Below, one piece after another: positions 31,710 to 41,640 of a stretch of DNA of 64,000 bases. Positions within the stretch are counted from its first letter, which is position 1. Every line of letters begins with the position of its first letter. The stretch comes from Pseudeuparius sepicola. Its lineage: Eukaryota; Arthropoda; Insecta; Coleoptera; Anthribidae. The position numbers and the translations under genes are program-made. A model generated the notes under the pieces. It saw nothing but the letters and a program-made list of their open reading frames with translations. It searched no databases and was not told the DNA's origin. The stretch covers positions 18,075,647-18,139,646 of the forward strand of contig OY987298.1 in the NCBI GenBank assembly GCA_963920635.1. The letters are read 5' to 3'.

Positions 31710-31972
31710 CACAGAATAAATAGCTACACAACAGAAGCGTCCATAAAGACATGTGTCAAAAGGATGCTCGCTTTGACGCGAAATATCTTCTAAAGGGATA
31801 AACATTGTGCATTTTATTTGATCTTACATTAATCCACATTGCAAAGAGATTGTATTAGGACCAAATTTATGTATAAGGTATTGGTTATTTTTCTGTAAAT
31901 TGAAATGGAGGCTCGCTTATTTTTGACACATGTCTTTATGGACGCTTCTGTTGTGAAGCTATTTATTCTGTG
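31710..31972. mobile_element. 263-bp MITE with 7-bp target duplication, copy 1
   Basis: Nearly perfect ~50-bp terminal inverted repeats starting CACAGAATAAATAGCT. Flanked by GCAATGT on both sides (31703-31709, 31973-31979). A second copy with its own 7-bp duplication is at 43509-43768. No ORF. Confidence 0.88.
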
Positions 31973-31979
31973 GCAATGT

Positions 31980-32292
31980 TTCGTTCCTAACCTGTGTCAT
32001 GTTTTTAATGTCAAAATAATATTATTATAAAATTACAGTTAGGAGACATTTTTTCAAATTTTCAAGGTGAAGCGGTTTTTGTGGATCTCGTGGTAACGGT
32101 AGACAATATATTTTTGTTTTAACTAAGAGATTAACAACAAAAATTCCAAAATGTTTAAGAACTTTTATCTACAACTGTCATGTAATAGGAATGATTTGAC
32201 ACTATTTTTAATGCCATAATGACGTGTTTTTTTAAACTCATTACCGCACTAATACGTATTTTTTATTGACATTAATAGTGCTTTTTCACTAC
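31980..32292. other. No recognised feature
   Basis: AT-rich spacer on the downstream side of the Crypton-like fragment. Confidence 0.4.
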
Positions 32293-32454
32293 TCATGTTT
32301 CGATGTTTCCAACCTTCTTTTCTCTACACCATTTATCGTAACGGTCATAAGCCAGCTAGTATTTTTCTCGTGATTTCTCTGGCACAAGATGTAAAATAAC
32401 ACTTGAAGCTGCATTTTCAATGTTCGAAGGGAGATTGTCTTTGCTTGAACTCAT
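32293..32454 (-). pseudogene. Crypton-like tyrosine-recombinase N-terminal fragment
   Basis: An ATG at 32454 starts MSSSKDNLPSNIENAASSVI followed by LHLVPEKSREKY, a TAG, then LAYDRYDKWCREKKV to a TGA at 32293. The pattern LxPEKSxxxYxxAYxxFxxWCxxKxV is characteristic of insect Crypton/KIAA1958-like tyrosine recombinases, which normally continue for 300 or more residues. The catalytic domain is absent. The match is from memory of the family pattern. Confidence 0.5.
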
Positions 32455-33335
32455 TTTTATAAATGTGGTTCTTATTCAACTTTGAAAATTTAACAGAAGG
32501 AATTTATTGACGCGGCTTTGTTTGTGCTTTGTTGTTGTCAGTTGATTTTACAAGAAATTTGTGTAGTGCGGGTAGTGCTATCGTCGCCAGATTGCTATGA
32601 CGAGGCAGTGTGTCTCTGGGTGGAAACAGACAGCCCGAAGTGCTGGCGTCAGCTTTTTTTATCAATTTGTTTTGTTTCTGAAAAATGAAACATTTCTCTA
32701 AAAGTTCGAAGTGAAGAATAGTTCTTTTGCAATTCCAAGCCTCAAGATGCCTATAGAACCGTCGAGGGGAGCTAGAACTTAGTTATACATACCTGTCTGT
32801 AAGTCAAATCGTAATAATAACTTGAAGTAGCTAGGTTTTCTTTGCTTGACGGCAAGCGGTCAACTTGTATTCGTTTTGGGATTTCCAAAGGACGAAAATT
32901 TAAGAATGACATGATTAGAGGCCAATTACATAATATATAGACAAACTAAAGTATCATTTAAAATTAATGGAGCTTTCTAACAATCCAACCATTGTTTAGT
33001 ATTGTCGCAATAGTTTCTTTAGCTAATGTTAAAGTCAAAAGATAATTTAGTTGAATGTATTATGAAATTGACCCTAACTGTCATTTCAATCAGAAGAGAT
33101 TACCTACTCTCCTTCACAACATGCTGTTCTCTGTACGCTTGTTGTTTGTATTTTTGTGAAAATTTAACCATAAGGGAAGATAGGTAGGTAATCATCATTT
33201 GCCCGATGGCGCAGGAATTTAAATTTATTTATAATGTATCATACTTACATTATATCCTACATACATCATAACCTACATAGTCACCGACTCCAAAGATAAC
33301 TCAATTTAGAAAGAGAAAATATTCCTAAAATTTTA
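32455..33335. other. No recognised feature
   Basis: AT-rich. No ORF of note on either strand and no element boundaries found. Confidence 0.45.
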
Positions 33336-33339
33336 GTTG

Positions 33340-34320
33340 AAATGTGCATACGGGCAAATTTGTGACGTCGGTGTTATTTTTTCTTGTTATTTTTGTGTGC
33401 ATACGGGCAAATCTTTGAAGTCGGTTTTAATTTTTTTGTTAAAATTTTTTTATTTCATATTTTTAGTGAATTATTAAGAATTATCGAAATCGGTTCAATA
33501 TTAAATTCCATCCCCTATTTGTCCACCCTTGGGATTGAAAATTTTCTCTTCAAATTTAAATGTGACCACCCCTAAGGTAATCCATTTCTAATAAAATAAG
33601 AATCATCCAAATCGGTCCAATATGAACTTTCATCCCCTATTTATCTACCCTTAGGGGTGGAATTTTTTCTTCAAATTTAAATGGGGCCACCTCTAAGGTA
33701 CTCCCTTTCTAATAAAAAAAAGAATCGTCGAAATCGGTTTAATATGACATTCCATCCCTTATTTGTCCACCCTTAGGGGTGGAATATTTTCTTCAAATTT
33801 AAATGGGGCCACCTCTAAGGTACTCCCTTTCTAATAAAAAAAAGAATCGTCGAAATCGGTTTAATATGACATTCCATCCCTTATTTGTCCACCCTTAGGG
33901 GTGGAATATTTTCTTCAAATTTAAATGGGGCCACCTCTAAGGTACTCCCTTTCTAATAAAAAAAAGAATCGTCGAAATCGGTTTAATATGACATTCCATC
34001 CCTTATTTGTCCACCCTTAGGGGTGGAATATTTTCTTCAAATTTAAATGGGGCCACCTCTAAGGTACTCCCTTTCTAATAAAAAAAGAATCATCGAAATC
34101 GGTTCAATATGAAATTCCATCCCCTATTTGTCCACCCTTAGGGGTGCAATTTTTTCTTCAAATATAAATGGGTCCTTTATTTAGGTATACCCTCTCAAAT
34201 AAAAAATGAATTGTTCAAATCGGTTTATAAATGACGGATTCTGAAGTAACAAACATAAAAAAAATTAAAAAATACAACCGAATTGATAACCTCCTCCTTT
34301 TTTGAAGTCGGTTAAAAAAT
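33340..34320. repeat. 122-bp tandem array ending in a retroelement tail signature
   Basis: The unit contains CCACCTCTAAGGTACTCCCT, AAATCGGTTTAATATGA and CACCCTTAGGGGTGGAAT. Copies begin near 33565, 33687, 33809, 33931, 34053 and 34175; the middle ones are almost identical and the outer ones diverged. A related short repeat (TGTGCATACGGGCAAAT) occurs twice at 33343 and 33398. The array ends with TTTTTTGAAGTCGGTTAAAA (34299-34318), a common tail of RTE-like or SINE repeats in insects. Confidence 0.8.
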
Positions 34321-34591
34321 GAAAACAACACGAGCTTTCTGTTCGGCACATGAACTAGCATTTTAGGCAAGGTTAGTATCACCTACCGCTCTAAATTTCA
34401 CGTATAGGCAAAAGATTATTAAACATAAAGAAGCCGTGGATAAAAATAGATATATTTCAATAGGAACAATAAACTGACTGCATAACATTTTGTGGAAAAC
34501 TAGAATTATTAACGTTACGAGGGCACGACAAAAAAGAAGATTCTCAATTCTCAACATCGTGGGATTTTTCTAGAATTAATCGATTTTACAT

Positions 34592-34766
34592 TTTACATTG
34601 TTCAAGATTACATCACAAACGGTGCAAAATGAAATTTTGAACAGCTTGGTGGAAGTTTACCTCCAAGAAATTCGAGAGCAAATAAACATTTCGAATCAAT
34701 GTCAAATAGTAACGATATTTAGATATTTACATGATGGAAATGTTTGCGTTATTAACTTCTTAAAAA
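34592..34766 (+). pseudogene. hAT (ZMYM1-like) DUF4371 fragment
   Basis: The frame reads FKITSQTVQNEILNSLVEVY and LQEIREQINIS, then VTIFRYLHDGNV. This follows the DUF4371 pattern (TS..VQNE...S......I..EI..S.....D......Q.TI..RY) with the middle Asp-containing part deleted. It is followed at 34778 by an element end. Confidence 0.5.
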
Positions 34767-34777
34767 ACGGGAGAAAC

Positions 34778-35812
34778 ATAGACGTAACTAGGGGGGTTAG
34801 GGGGATGTGCGAAGATATGCTTCTCGTAAACAGAATAGATCTAACACTCTGACAACGCAATGTTACGCAACACGGCGAACACCGCACGCGCCTTTTTAAA
34901 TTCACCAGTTTCGACGAATCGCTTGCTCTTGCGGAATATTGCGCCTTGTGCCCCCACAAAATCCGACTGAAATTTAAACGCGCACGAGAGAGCAAACACA
35001 CCGTGCCTGCTGCCGAGAGAAAGAGAGACGAGACGGGCGTCGGAGAATGTACTTTTGCTGTGCCAGACTCCAGACTTTTATTTTGTTATTCATCCAGTTT
35101 ATTGTTGTTTCGTTATAATATGTACTATGTAAATAATCTTGCATCACAAAATAGCAGATATTCCCAACATTTTTTCTCTGGTTTCTACTCGGAAACCTCT
35201 ACTTTTTCATAATGTTTTTTCTTAAATGAATTAAAGATGATTCAAAATTACCAGTAGATAGACCTATACATTATTTTTTTGAAGCCATAAAATTAACGTC
35301 TTTGGGTGTGGCATCTCAAGGGTGGTACAGGGTGATCCAATCAGTAACGTATTTAGAAGGGCGGGACCGAACCCATTTCGGAATTTGAAAATATTCACTC
35401 CAGCTTGTAAATTTGAAGCTATTGGGATTTCCCAAGACTAATTTTATGTAATTTTTCTTCAAATTTTTAAAAAATTTCGCCTGCGGCGCATTTTTTTACA
35501 ATTATTTTAAATGTCCTTGTATAAAAAAAGAGACACAAAAATTGTCCCTCCACCACTCGAAATTAATTCCTATATACGTCACAGAAGTGATCCAAACTCG
35601 TAGCCCCGGCCTATATACCATTTTACAGAATGACATGTAAAAAATATATACCATTTTAAGTAGCGTACCGACTTTTAAAAATTTCTTCTTAATTGATTAA
35701 ATAAGTCCTTGTCGGGGCCCCGCATTTTCATGCGGCACCCGGCCCCCCAAAATCTTGAGCCGGTCCTGAGCAGCCCCCCCTAAAAATACGACCTAGTTAC
35801 ACGTCTATGGGG
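34778..35812. mobile_element. Element with TAGACGTAACTAGG-type ends
   Basis: CATAGACGTAACTAGGGGGG at 34778 is matched inverted at about 35790-35812 (CATAGACGTGTAACTAGG), both running into G/C tracts. The interior includes a GC-richer stretch (34860-35060) and a decayed hAT-like end at 35710-35765 (inverted GACCGGCTCAAGATTTTGGG). Boundaries are tentative. Confidence 0.4.
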
Positions 35813-36595
35813 AGAAACGAGAAATATTGTTTATAATAAAAATAAAAAAGCCCATGTCGGAAGTAGTTACCTACCTCGGCACTCACGTATTTTTTTTAAT
35901 TGACCACGAGTATATTATGTTCTCATTTTCTTTTCAAAACGTAGCCCCCCTGTGCATTAACCCACGAGCCGCCACTGTAGCTCATAGAGTGTCAGTTTTG
36001 GACCAAAAGTATTATTATTTACCAAGTTTTTCCTAAAGAAACACTCTTCAAAACGATCTCAACACGATTTAAATCCGTTGTGATTTAGAGGTGTGTTGTC
36101 TTCAGTCAGGTTTGACCGAAAAGTTCAAGTGCGTCAGTTCGAATTGTTGACCATTGAATTGACAAGTAGATGGAAGGAGTGTAGAGAGAGAAACTGGCAG
36201 CCAAACTTGAGTAAGTGAAATAGTAAATAAATCAGTTGATTCTGGCAAAAACCACATAACGTGTTTGTCCTAACTTTCTATTTTTGTGTACTGTGCTTCA
36301 AACCGTGTTGAATGTTCTGTGGCTTCTAGGGACCCTTTCTGGTGGCTTCAAACAAATTCCGTTGTCAAACGTCATTTTAATTTTCCTTCTGTCCCAAGTT
36401 CCAATACGAATAGGGGTAATTATTGTATTATTTATATTTGATTTGAGTTCGTGTCGTGGTGGCAGTTTCCTATAAAACGGCGTTGAATTTTCTTAGTTGT
36501 TGTTTGGTTTAATATTATTTTTAGATCGGAGAGAAAATTTAATTTAGCTATGCGGCTATATTCTCTCTGTTTAAGTTGTAAATTACAAAAAAGAG
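35813..36595. other. No recognised gene
   Basis: AT-rich spacer with a short G/C-tract piece at 35940-35985 (GAGCCGCCACTG, a hAT-like end). Open frames up to 69 codons match nothing. Confidence 0.4.
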
Positions 36596-36599
36596 GATC

Positions 36600-36870
36600 A
36601 ACTCCTGTTGTGTATTTGGATGTACCAAACGAGGCGGAAAGAATAAGAATAGTGGGGTTTCTTTTCGTTCGTAAGTCTTAAAAATTTTTGCTAATAACTT
36701 TGCAGCTTTCCAAGAGATAAGGTGATATTATAGAGACAAGTGGATTGCAGCAATAAAAAGGAAAAATTTTGTACTGTCTACAAGTATTTACTTGCATTTG
36801 TAGTCAACAATTTATTGAGAGCAATTTCATAGAGAATTTTGGGCAGCGCAAACTTAAAAAGTATGTAATT
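36600..36870 (+). pseudogene. THAP zinc-finger remnant (P-element-like), two pieces split by an intron
   Basis: 36600-36670 reads NSCCVFGCTKRGGKNKNSGV then SFRS, the start of a C2CH THAP finger. A consensus donor GTAAGT follows at 36671 and an acceptor TTTGCAG ends at 36705. The downstream piece continues as FPRDKV, then after a frameshift YRDKWIAAIKRKNFVLSTS (the invariant Trp), then after another shift CICSQQFIESNF (the final Cys and His-box region, His replaced by Gln). THAP fingers are the DNA-binding domain of P-element transposases and THAP host proteins. Two frameshifts show it is dead. Confidence 0.65.
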
Positions 36871-37640
36871 ACTACAGTTTTTTATTTTCCAAGTCATGAT
36901 AGAAACTCTATCAAGGGAAAAACTGGCAAAATATTGTGCTAATGAACCTAGCTCTTCGTAGTCAAAGATGGAATTAATCTTGAGGTTCTGGTCCCTTTAA
37001 TAAGGTAATTATTTGTAATTCTTTTTGTTAGATGCCTAAACATTAAAAATTATATAAAAATATGTAAATGCTACCTGTACATGCTTTTCCTATTAAATTG
37101 AATTTTAAAATTAATAAATCAGTTAAGATAAGTAATTAAAGTTGAAAATGTATACCTTATCCTAGATATTTTGTCGCCTTTATTTTAAAATAAACTTTCA
37201 TTTTGGAATTTGTATTTTATTCGTCTCAATTTACTTCCAGGTCCATAAAATTGCCATGTAGGTATTTTTTTTAATCAATTCACTACTTTTTTCTGTGCAA
37301 TATTTACATAATTGTGGTTATAGTATAGAAAAATTCTCATTCCTACAAACAAGCCCCGAATTTCGGAATACAGATCATACAATAAAGAGAATTACGGAAC
37401 ATGCCCATTAAATTCGCCCATTAATATGCCAACATCCCTATATACCTCCTTTGCCTGAATCAGCTGACACGTTCATTAGGCGTCCTTGTCTTACTTATTG
37501 CCAATTGAAACCTATCTCTCTCTAGAGTTGGCTGCCCCAAACAACAATGAAAGTGGTACCTGTGCGACTTCCATTGTACTTATCAATTCGATGTTGTTGA
37601 CCAGTTGAGATACGCCGGATTACAGAGAGTGAAACAAAAA
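36871..37640. other. No recognised feature
   Basis: AT-rich until about 37440. No ORF. Confidence 0.4.
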
Positions 37641-37930
37641 CTGTCGGATTACGCGCCCCCCCCCTTCTTTCCCCGGGACCCCCGGTCCCAAAAGTGGGTA
37701 AACTCCGTCGAAAACCCCTGATTAATTATTCCCGGGGGATCCGGGGCGCGGGTGTATCCTGACAGTTCCTCCTCCCGGGCCCGACCCAACTAGGAGAAAC
37801 GGCGGCAATAAGGCAATCCGCCGCCGTCAATCAACTTCACGGCTCCGGCTAAAGTTGAAGCTCCAACCAGCAACTCGGCAAGAAATGGATGGCCTGATTT
37901 CCATTGTGCGGGGAACAGTGGCGGAGAGTT
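37640..37930. other. GC-rich island
   Basis: C- and G-rich, CpG-containing block (TTCCCCGGGACCCCCGGTCC) with an AT core CCTGATTAATTATTCCCG, a homeodomain-type site. No ORF. Candidate host regulatory sequence. Confidence 0.45.
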
Positions 37931-37976
37931 CCTTAGGAGGTGAAACAATTAAATTTTCTGCACTGCACTAGAGAAA

Positions 37977-38180
37977 CCATTATACCGTTGACTGACGTAT
38001 TTATAAAGACTTCTCACGGCTATAGTTTTATGTCCTGGAAAACAGATGGCTCTGAGGGCTAACAATGAATACTGCATTGTATTTTATCTCCGGAAAGCGC
38101 ATGGTGAGCCAAAAATGTGTCAGACGTGACAGCCGTGAGCAGTCTTTAATAATATATCAGTCAACGATTATACATAAAGC
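37977..38180. mobile_element. ~200-bp MITE
   Basis: Left GTTGACTGACGTATTTATAA...CTTCTCACGGCT pairs with inverted right GTTGACTGATATATTATTAA...CTGCTCACGGCT. Arms are about 45 bp. No ORF. Confidence 0.6.
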
Positions 38181-38198
38181 GTTGTAAACGTAGGTATA

Positions 38199-38900
38199 GT
38201 AAGGGCAGAATGTAAAGGCGAAGTGGGCCATAAAATCGAGAGAGATGGGCTATGATCTTCCTACCTGCTCTCCCTTATGTTTTGGAGCGAGGGGTTCGGC
38301 TTAACTTTTTATTGCTCTGTCCTTGTCTGATACATTATATTAATAAAGATAATATATTCAAATGGGAGTACGCCTATAAAACAGGGCAGTAATTAAATAT
38401 TTGGTTTATTTTGGTGATAGACTTCCTGTAATAACAATGCAGCGTGAAGTATTCAGTGCCCAAAGTAGAAAATTAATATTAAATGTGGTGAAATATTTCC
38501 AAGAAGAAAAAAAGAGAACACACGTGAAAATTTATCGGTACTTCAATGTGCATCGGAGGCGTTAGATTAGTACAAGGACCATTTCACGAATTAGGCAAGA
38601 AGGCATTAAACATGTACCTAAGTACAAATTTTTAATCCGTCCGCTCACATCAGGTAGTAAAGCAATAATTTATTCTAGGCAGACCCTGCCTGCCTTAAAC
38701 AATCAACTAGTAAGACAAGTACTAGGTTTTCTATCTTTATTCCTTTCATGAAAGGTGCTTAGCGTACTTTAAGACGTACGTCGAATACAAATTGGAGGAG
38801 GAGACATGAGTGTAATTGTGCGAGTGCAAGTAAAGCAATAGATATAGCCCTCTCTCTTTGATGATTTATTGCCGACTTCGCCTTTACATTCTGCCCTTAC
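38199..38900 (+). mobile_element. 702-bp mariner-like element
   Basis: Terminal repeats start GTAAGGGCAGAATGTAAAGG at both ends, about 60 bp, flanked by TA. It contains a decayed piece of a transposase gene (38437-38640). Confidence 0.8.
38437..38640 (+). pseudogene. Mariner-like transposase HTH fragment
   Basis: MQREVFSAQSRKLILNVVKY then FQEEKKRTH, a TAG at codon 42, then ISTRTISRIRQEGIKHVP in the same frame. The pattern (helix, 'R(T)...S..TI.RI..EG') is the N-terminal helix-turn-helix of a DDE_3/mariner-like transposase. No catalytic motifs remain. Confidence 0.55.
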
Positions 38901-38902
38901 TA

Positions 38903-39475
38903 CAGATATGCAATTTTCAAATTAAAATTCCATAAAGTTGTGTCTATATGCATTTAATAATTCAACTTCAGTAGGTGCCCTGTTTTTTTAAATGAGAAAT
39001 GACATAAGAAAAGTGACATTACTTTGGTTTAAAGAAGCTGTGGTGGTCAATAGATTAATCTATCTTTTCGTAACACCCTTTATACAGGATGATTCAGTTT
39101 TATTCTGGGATAAAATAAAACTATTTTGAAGTATAACTTTCGTAGCTGCCTGGTTTTAGAAATACATTGTGTTTAAAAATTCCCAACAATGTTAACGTTT
39201 TATTTTATATTTGACCAATTGTTAAAAATGGTCAAACGAAATTTGACACAGCATGCAAAATGTGGCAAAATCTGATAATATCAAGTAGTTAGTGGCGGAG
39301 GTGGAGATACCTATACACAAAATTTATTTAACTAATAACTAATGCAAACCGCAACTAAAAGCATTGTTGAATACTTCCGTTATAGTCAGTGTCGCCAATT
39401 TCTAATATTTCTCAATATTGCCCCTTCGTTTAGTAAGTAAGTTACTTTATCTATGCCATTGATTAAGGTATTTGG
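38903..39475. other. No recognised feature
   Basis: AT-rich. Contains a CCTTTATACAGGATGATTC element-end-like motif near 39080. Confidence 0.4.
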
Positions 39476-39660
39476 ATCTATACTAATATTATAAAGAGAA
39501 AAGATTTGTATTTTTGTATTTTTGTTTGTAATGAATGAACTCAAAAACTACTGGACCGATTTTAAAAATTCTTTCACTAATAGAATTCTACATTATATTA
39601 CTGAGTAACATAGGCTATATTGTCAAATGTTTACCCGTGCGAGTTTTTAATAATTAAAGA
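39476..39660 (+). repeat. Helitron-like/Lep1-type repeat fragment
   Basis: TCTATACTAATATTATAAAG, then AACTCAAAAACTACTGGACC and ATAGGCTATATT follow the consensus of a very common insect repeat, best described in Lepidoptera as Lep1 Helitrons (starts with TC). The 3' end is degenerate (ACCCGTGCGAG). Assigned from memory of the consensus. Confidence 0.45.
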
Positions 39661-39925
39661 TAAATACGCGACGACCTACTGCCTTATTTATAGAAACAGA
39701 CATGCAGATAACTAATTGCATTTACACGAAACTATCTACAAAGATACATAATAAATTACAATTAAACATTTATTTGAAAAATAAATTTTACTTATTCCAA
39801 ATTCGAAATTTCACATCTATGTATATGTATGGTATATTTATAAATATTTACATACCTTTTTTGATTTTTTTCGTAGTGTTAAATGCAGCAAAAACATTTT
39901 TTTTTGTGTAATGTAGTCAAGTATA
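39661..39925. other. No recognised feature
   Basis: AT-rich spacer. Confidence 0.4.
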
Positions 39926-40412
39926 CAGGGTGATTCACGTAAGTGGTTCATTAGAAGTTTACGGGGAAGGAGTGGGAATTTTAATTTGAAATTTTGGCCA
40001 CTTATATAACAGGTTGTAAACTTTCTTTCTAAAATATTTTCAACTTCCGATCACTTCCGGTTATACCGGAAAACGATAACAACTTTGTTATTTCAAGTAG
40101 AACACCCTATATATTATTACACCATTTGGTTCCCTAATAAATTCCAAACCTTTTTCCTGAATATAGTGTGTACCAGTAGAGATACTAAGAGAGCACCAGA
40201 CCAGACTTGTCGAAACCTGTCTGGTCTGGTACTCTCCTAGGTTTTGACCGTCTCCCCACTCTCTGCCCACTCCTATTAAAACAGCTAAATAGGAGAGGTT
40301 TTCTCCTCTCCTAGGTTTTGACCGTCTCCCCACTCTCTGCCCACTCCTATTAAAACAGCTAAATAGGAGAGGTTCAACTAAGATCTCATCAGACACGCAG
40401 ATCATTTACAAC

Positions 40413-40703
40413 ATGTCCTTCTTAAATAGTTTAAACAATTTGCTGGTGAAAAATCTGGTGAATGTTCGGGATTTGGAAGTAAATAAAAAATTTGAGATCC
40501 AGTGTTTTAAGAGAATAAATACCAAGTTTGGGGAAAAGGTAGTGGCGGAATTTGCCGACTTCAAGACTATCCTGCCTCAGCGTTTTACGGAGCAATTAAC
40601 TCGAGAGCGAATTGACGAATTGAATGGTGACGACAAAAGGTATTTTTTAACAAGCTTGGGGTCCGTCGGCAAGACTACAAATATTATATTTTCTGAAGCA
40701 TGA
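40413..40703 (+). CDS. 96-aa hypothetical protein (left arm)
   Basis: Starts MSFLNSLNNLLVKNLVNVRD and ends SEA. Mixed charge with no signal peptide or membrane segment. The repeated pattern (FEIQCFKRINTKFGEKVVAE, FADFKTILPQRF, LTRERIDELN) looks like a compact beta-rich nucleic-acid-binding protein, and I have an impression of similar small ORFs in arthropod mobile elements, but I cannot name it. It overlaps the next ORF by ATGA. The copy at 53441-53731 differs by one residue (Ser/Pro). Both copies open and well conserved, with two poly(A)-signal-like AATAAA motifs downstream, suggest a real gene. Confidence 0.55.
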   Translation: MSFLNSLNNLLVKNLVNVRDLEVNKKFEIQCFKRINTKFGEKVVAEFADFKTILPQRFTEQLTRERIDELNGDDKRYFLTSLGSVGKTTNIIFSEA

Positions 40704-40801
40704 GCGAGAGACTGCGGCGATATATGGAGGCACTCGAAGAGCTGAGACGCTTGATTATTATGTATGAACTAACTAAAAAGTTTAGAAATGTAAAATTGTA
40801 A
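40700..40801 (+). CDS. 33-aa ORF overlapping the 96-aa ORF by ATGA (left arm)
   Basis: The start codon ATG at 40700-40702 overlaps the upstream TGA at 40701-40703. The product (MSERLRRYMEALEELRRLII then MYELTKKFRNVKL) is a charged amphipathic helix. ATGA overlaps are typical of termination-reinitiation in compact genomes. A decayed relative at about 41712-41780 (LRP.MEAMSEKHDYERNKKF) supports coding. It is very short, so it may be fortuitous. Confidence 0.35.
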   Translation: MSERLRRYMEALEELRRLIIMYELTKKFRNVKL

Positions 40802-41084
40802 AAATAAAAAATATTATTTGTTTGTGTGTTTTTTATTTCTCTAAGAGGGTGTGATTGAATAAACTTGTGTCAATCCAATGCCGGTTGTTAGGCAATTTTG
40901 CTTCAATTATGTCCGGACACAAATATTCTGACAATTTAAACAGCAAAACATAAAAAATTGACTAGTGAATTATCCAGTGAGAAAATTTTCTACATAATAT
41001 CCAATTGGGCAATTGCTCAAGTCGGTCCTCCAAATTTCTCGAATATGCGTTTTTCCAAAATATTGTTTGTGTTTTTTACTTTGG

Positions 41085-41640
41085 ATTTGAGGGGTATATC
41101 GATTGGTTTGATGCCGAGGGGTGAGAAAATATTGTCTGTGTTTTTTACTTCGGATTTGAGGGGTATATCGATTGGTTTGATGCTGAGGGGTGAGAGGTTC
41201 GACCAACAGAGAAGTAAAAAATTCGAGAGTTTTAAGAGGATAAATATGAACACGTTGACTGCCATGTGTATATAATATTATGCATAGATTCGTCTGCTGC
41301 TGCGGTTCGATTAACAGAGAAGTACAAAATTCGAGATTTTTAAGAGGATAAATATTAACACGCCTTGTGTATATATATTATGCACAGATTGGTCTGCTGC
41401 TGCGGTTCGATCAACAGAGGAGTAAAAAATTCGAGACTTTTAAGAGGATAAATATTAACACGTTGACTGCCATGTGTATATATATTATGCACAGATTGGT
41501 CTGGTGCTGCGGGTCGATCAACAGCGAAGTAAAAAATTCCAGAGTTTTAAGAGGATAACTATTAACACGCCTTGTGTATATTATGCACGGGTCTGGTTCT
41601 GCGGTTCGACCAGGTAAAAAATTCGAGAGTCTTAAGAGGA
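41085..41640 (+). repeat. Tandem arrays in the left arm (75 bp x2, 108 bp x~4)
   Basis: 41085-41196: a 75-bp unit containing TATATCGATTGGTTTGATGC occurs twice. 41197-41640: a 108-b unit. Each 108-bp unit joins AAAAAATTCGAGAGTTTTAA-GAGGATAAATA, which resembles the KKFE..FKRIN segment of the 96-aa ORF, to (TTA)ACACGTTGACTGCCATGTG, which resembles the piggyBac terminus, and then to ATTATGCACAGATTGGTCTG. The right arm has about one unit more. Confidence 0.8.

Noticed and set aside
33687..34175. CRISPR-like array
   Set aside because: The repeats are head-to-tail with no unique spacers and the context is eukaryotic.
40958..41275. 105-codon ORF through the tandem repeats
   Set aside because: It is formed by repeat units whose lengths (75 and 108 bp) are multiples of three, so stops are avoided by periodicity.
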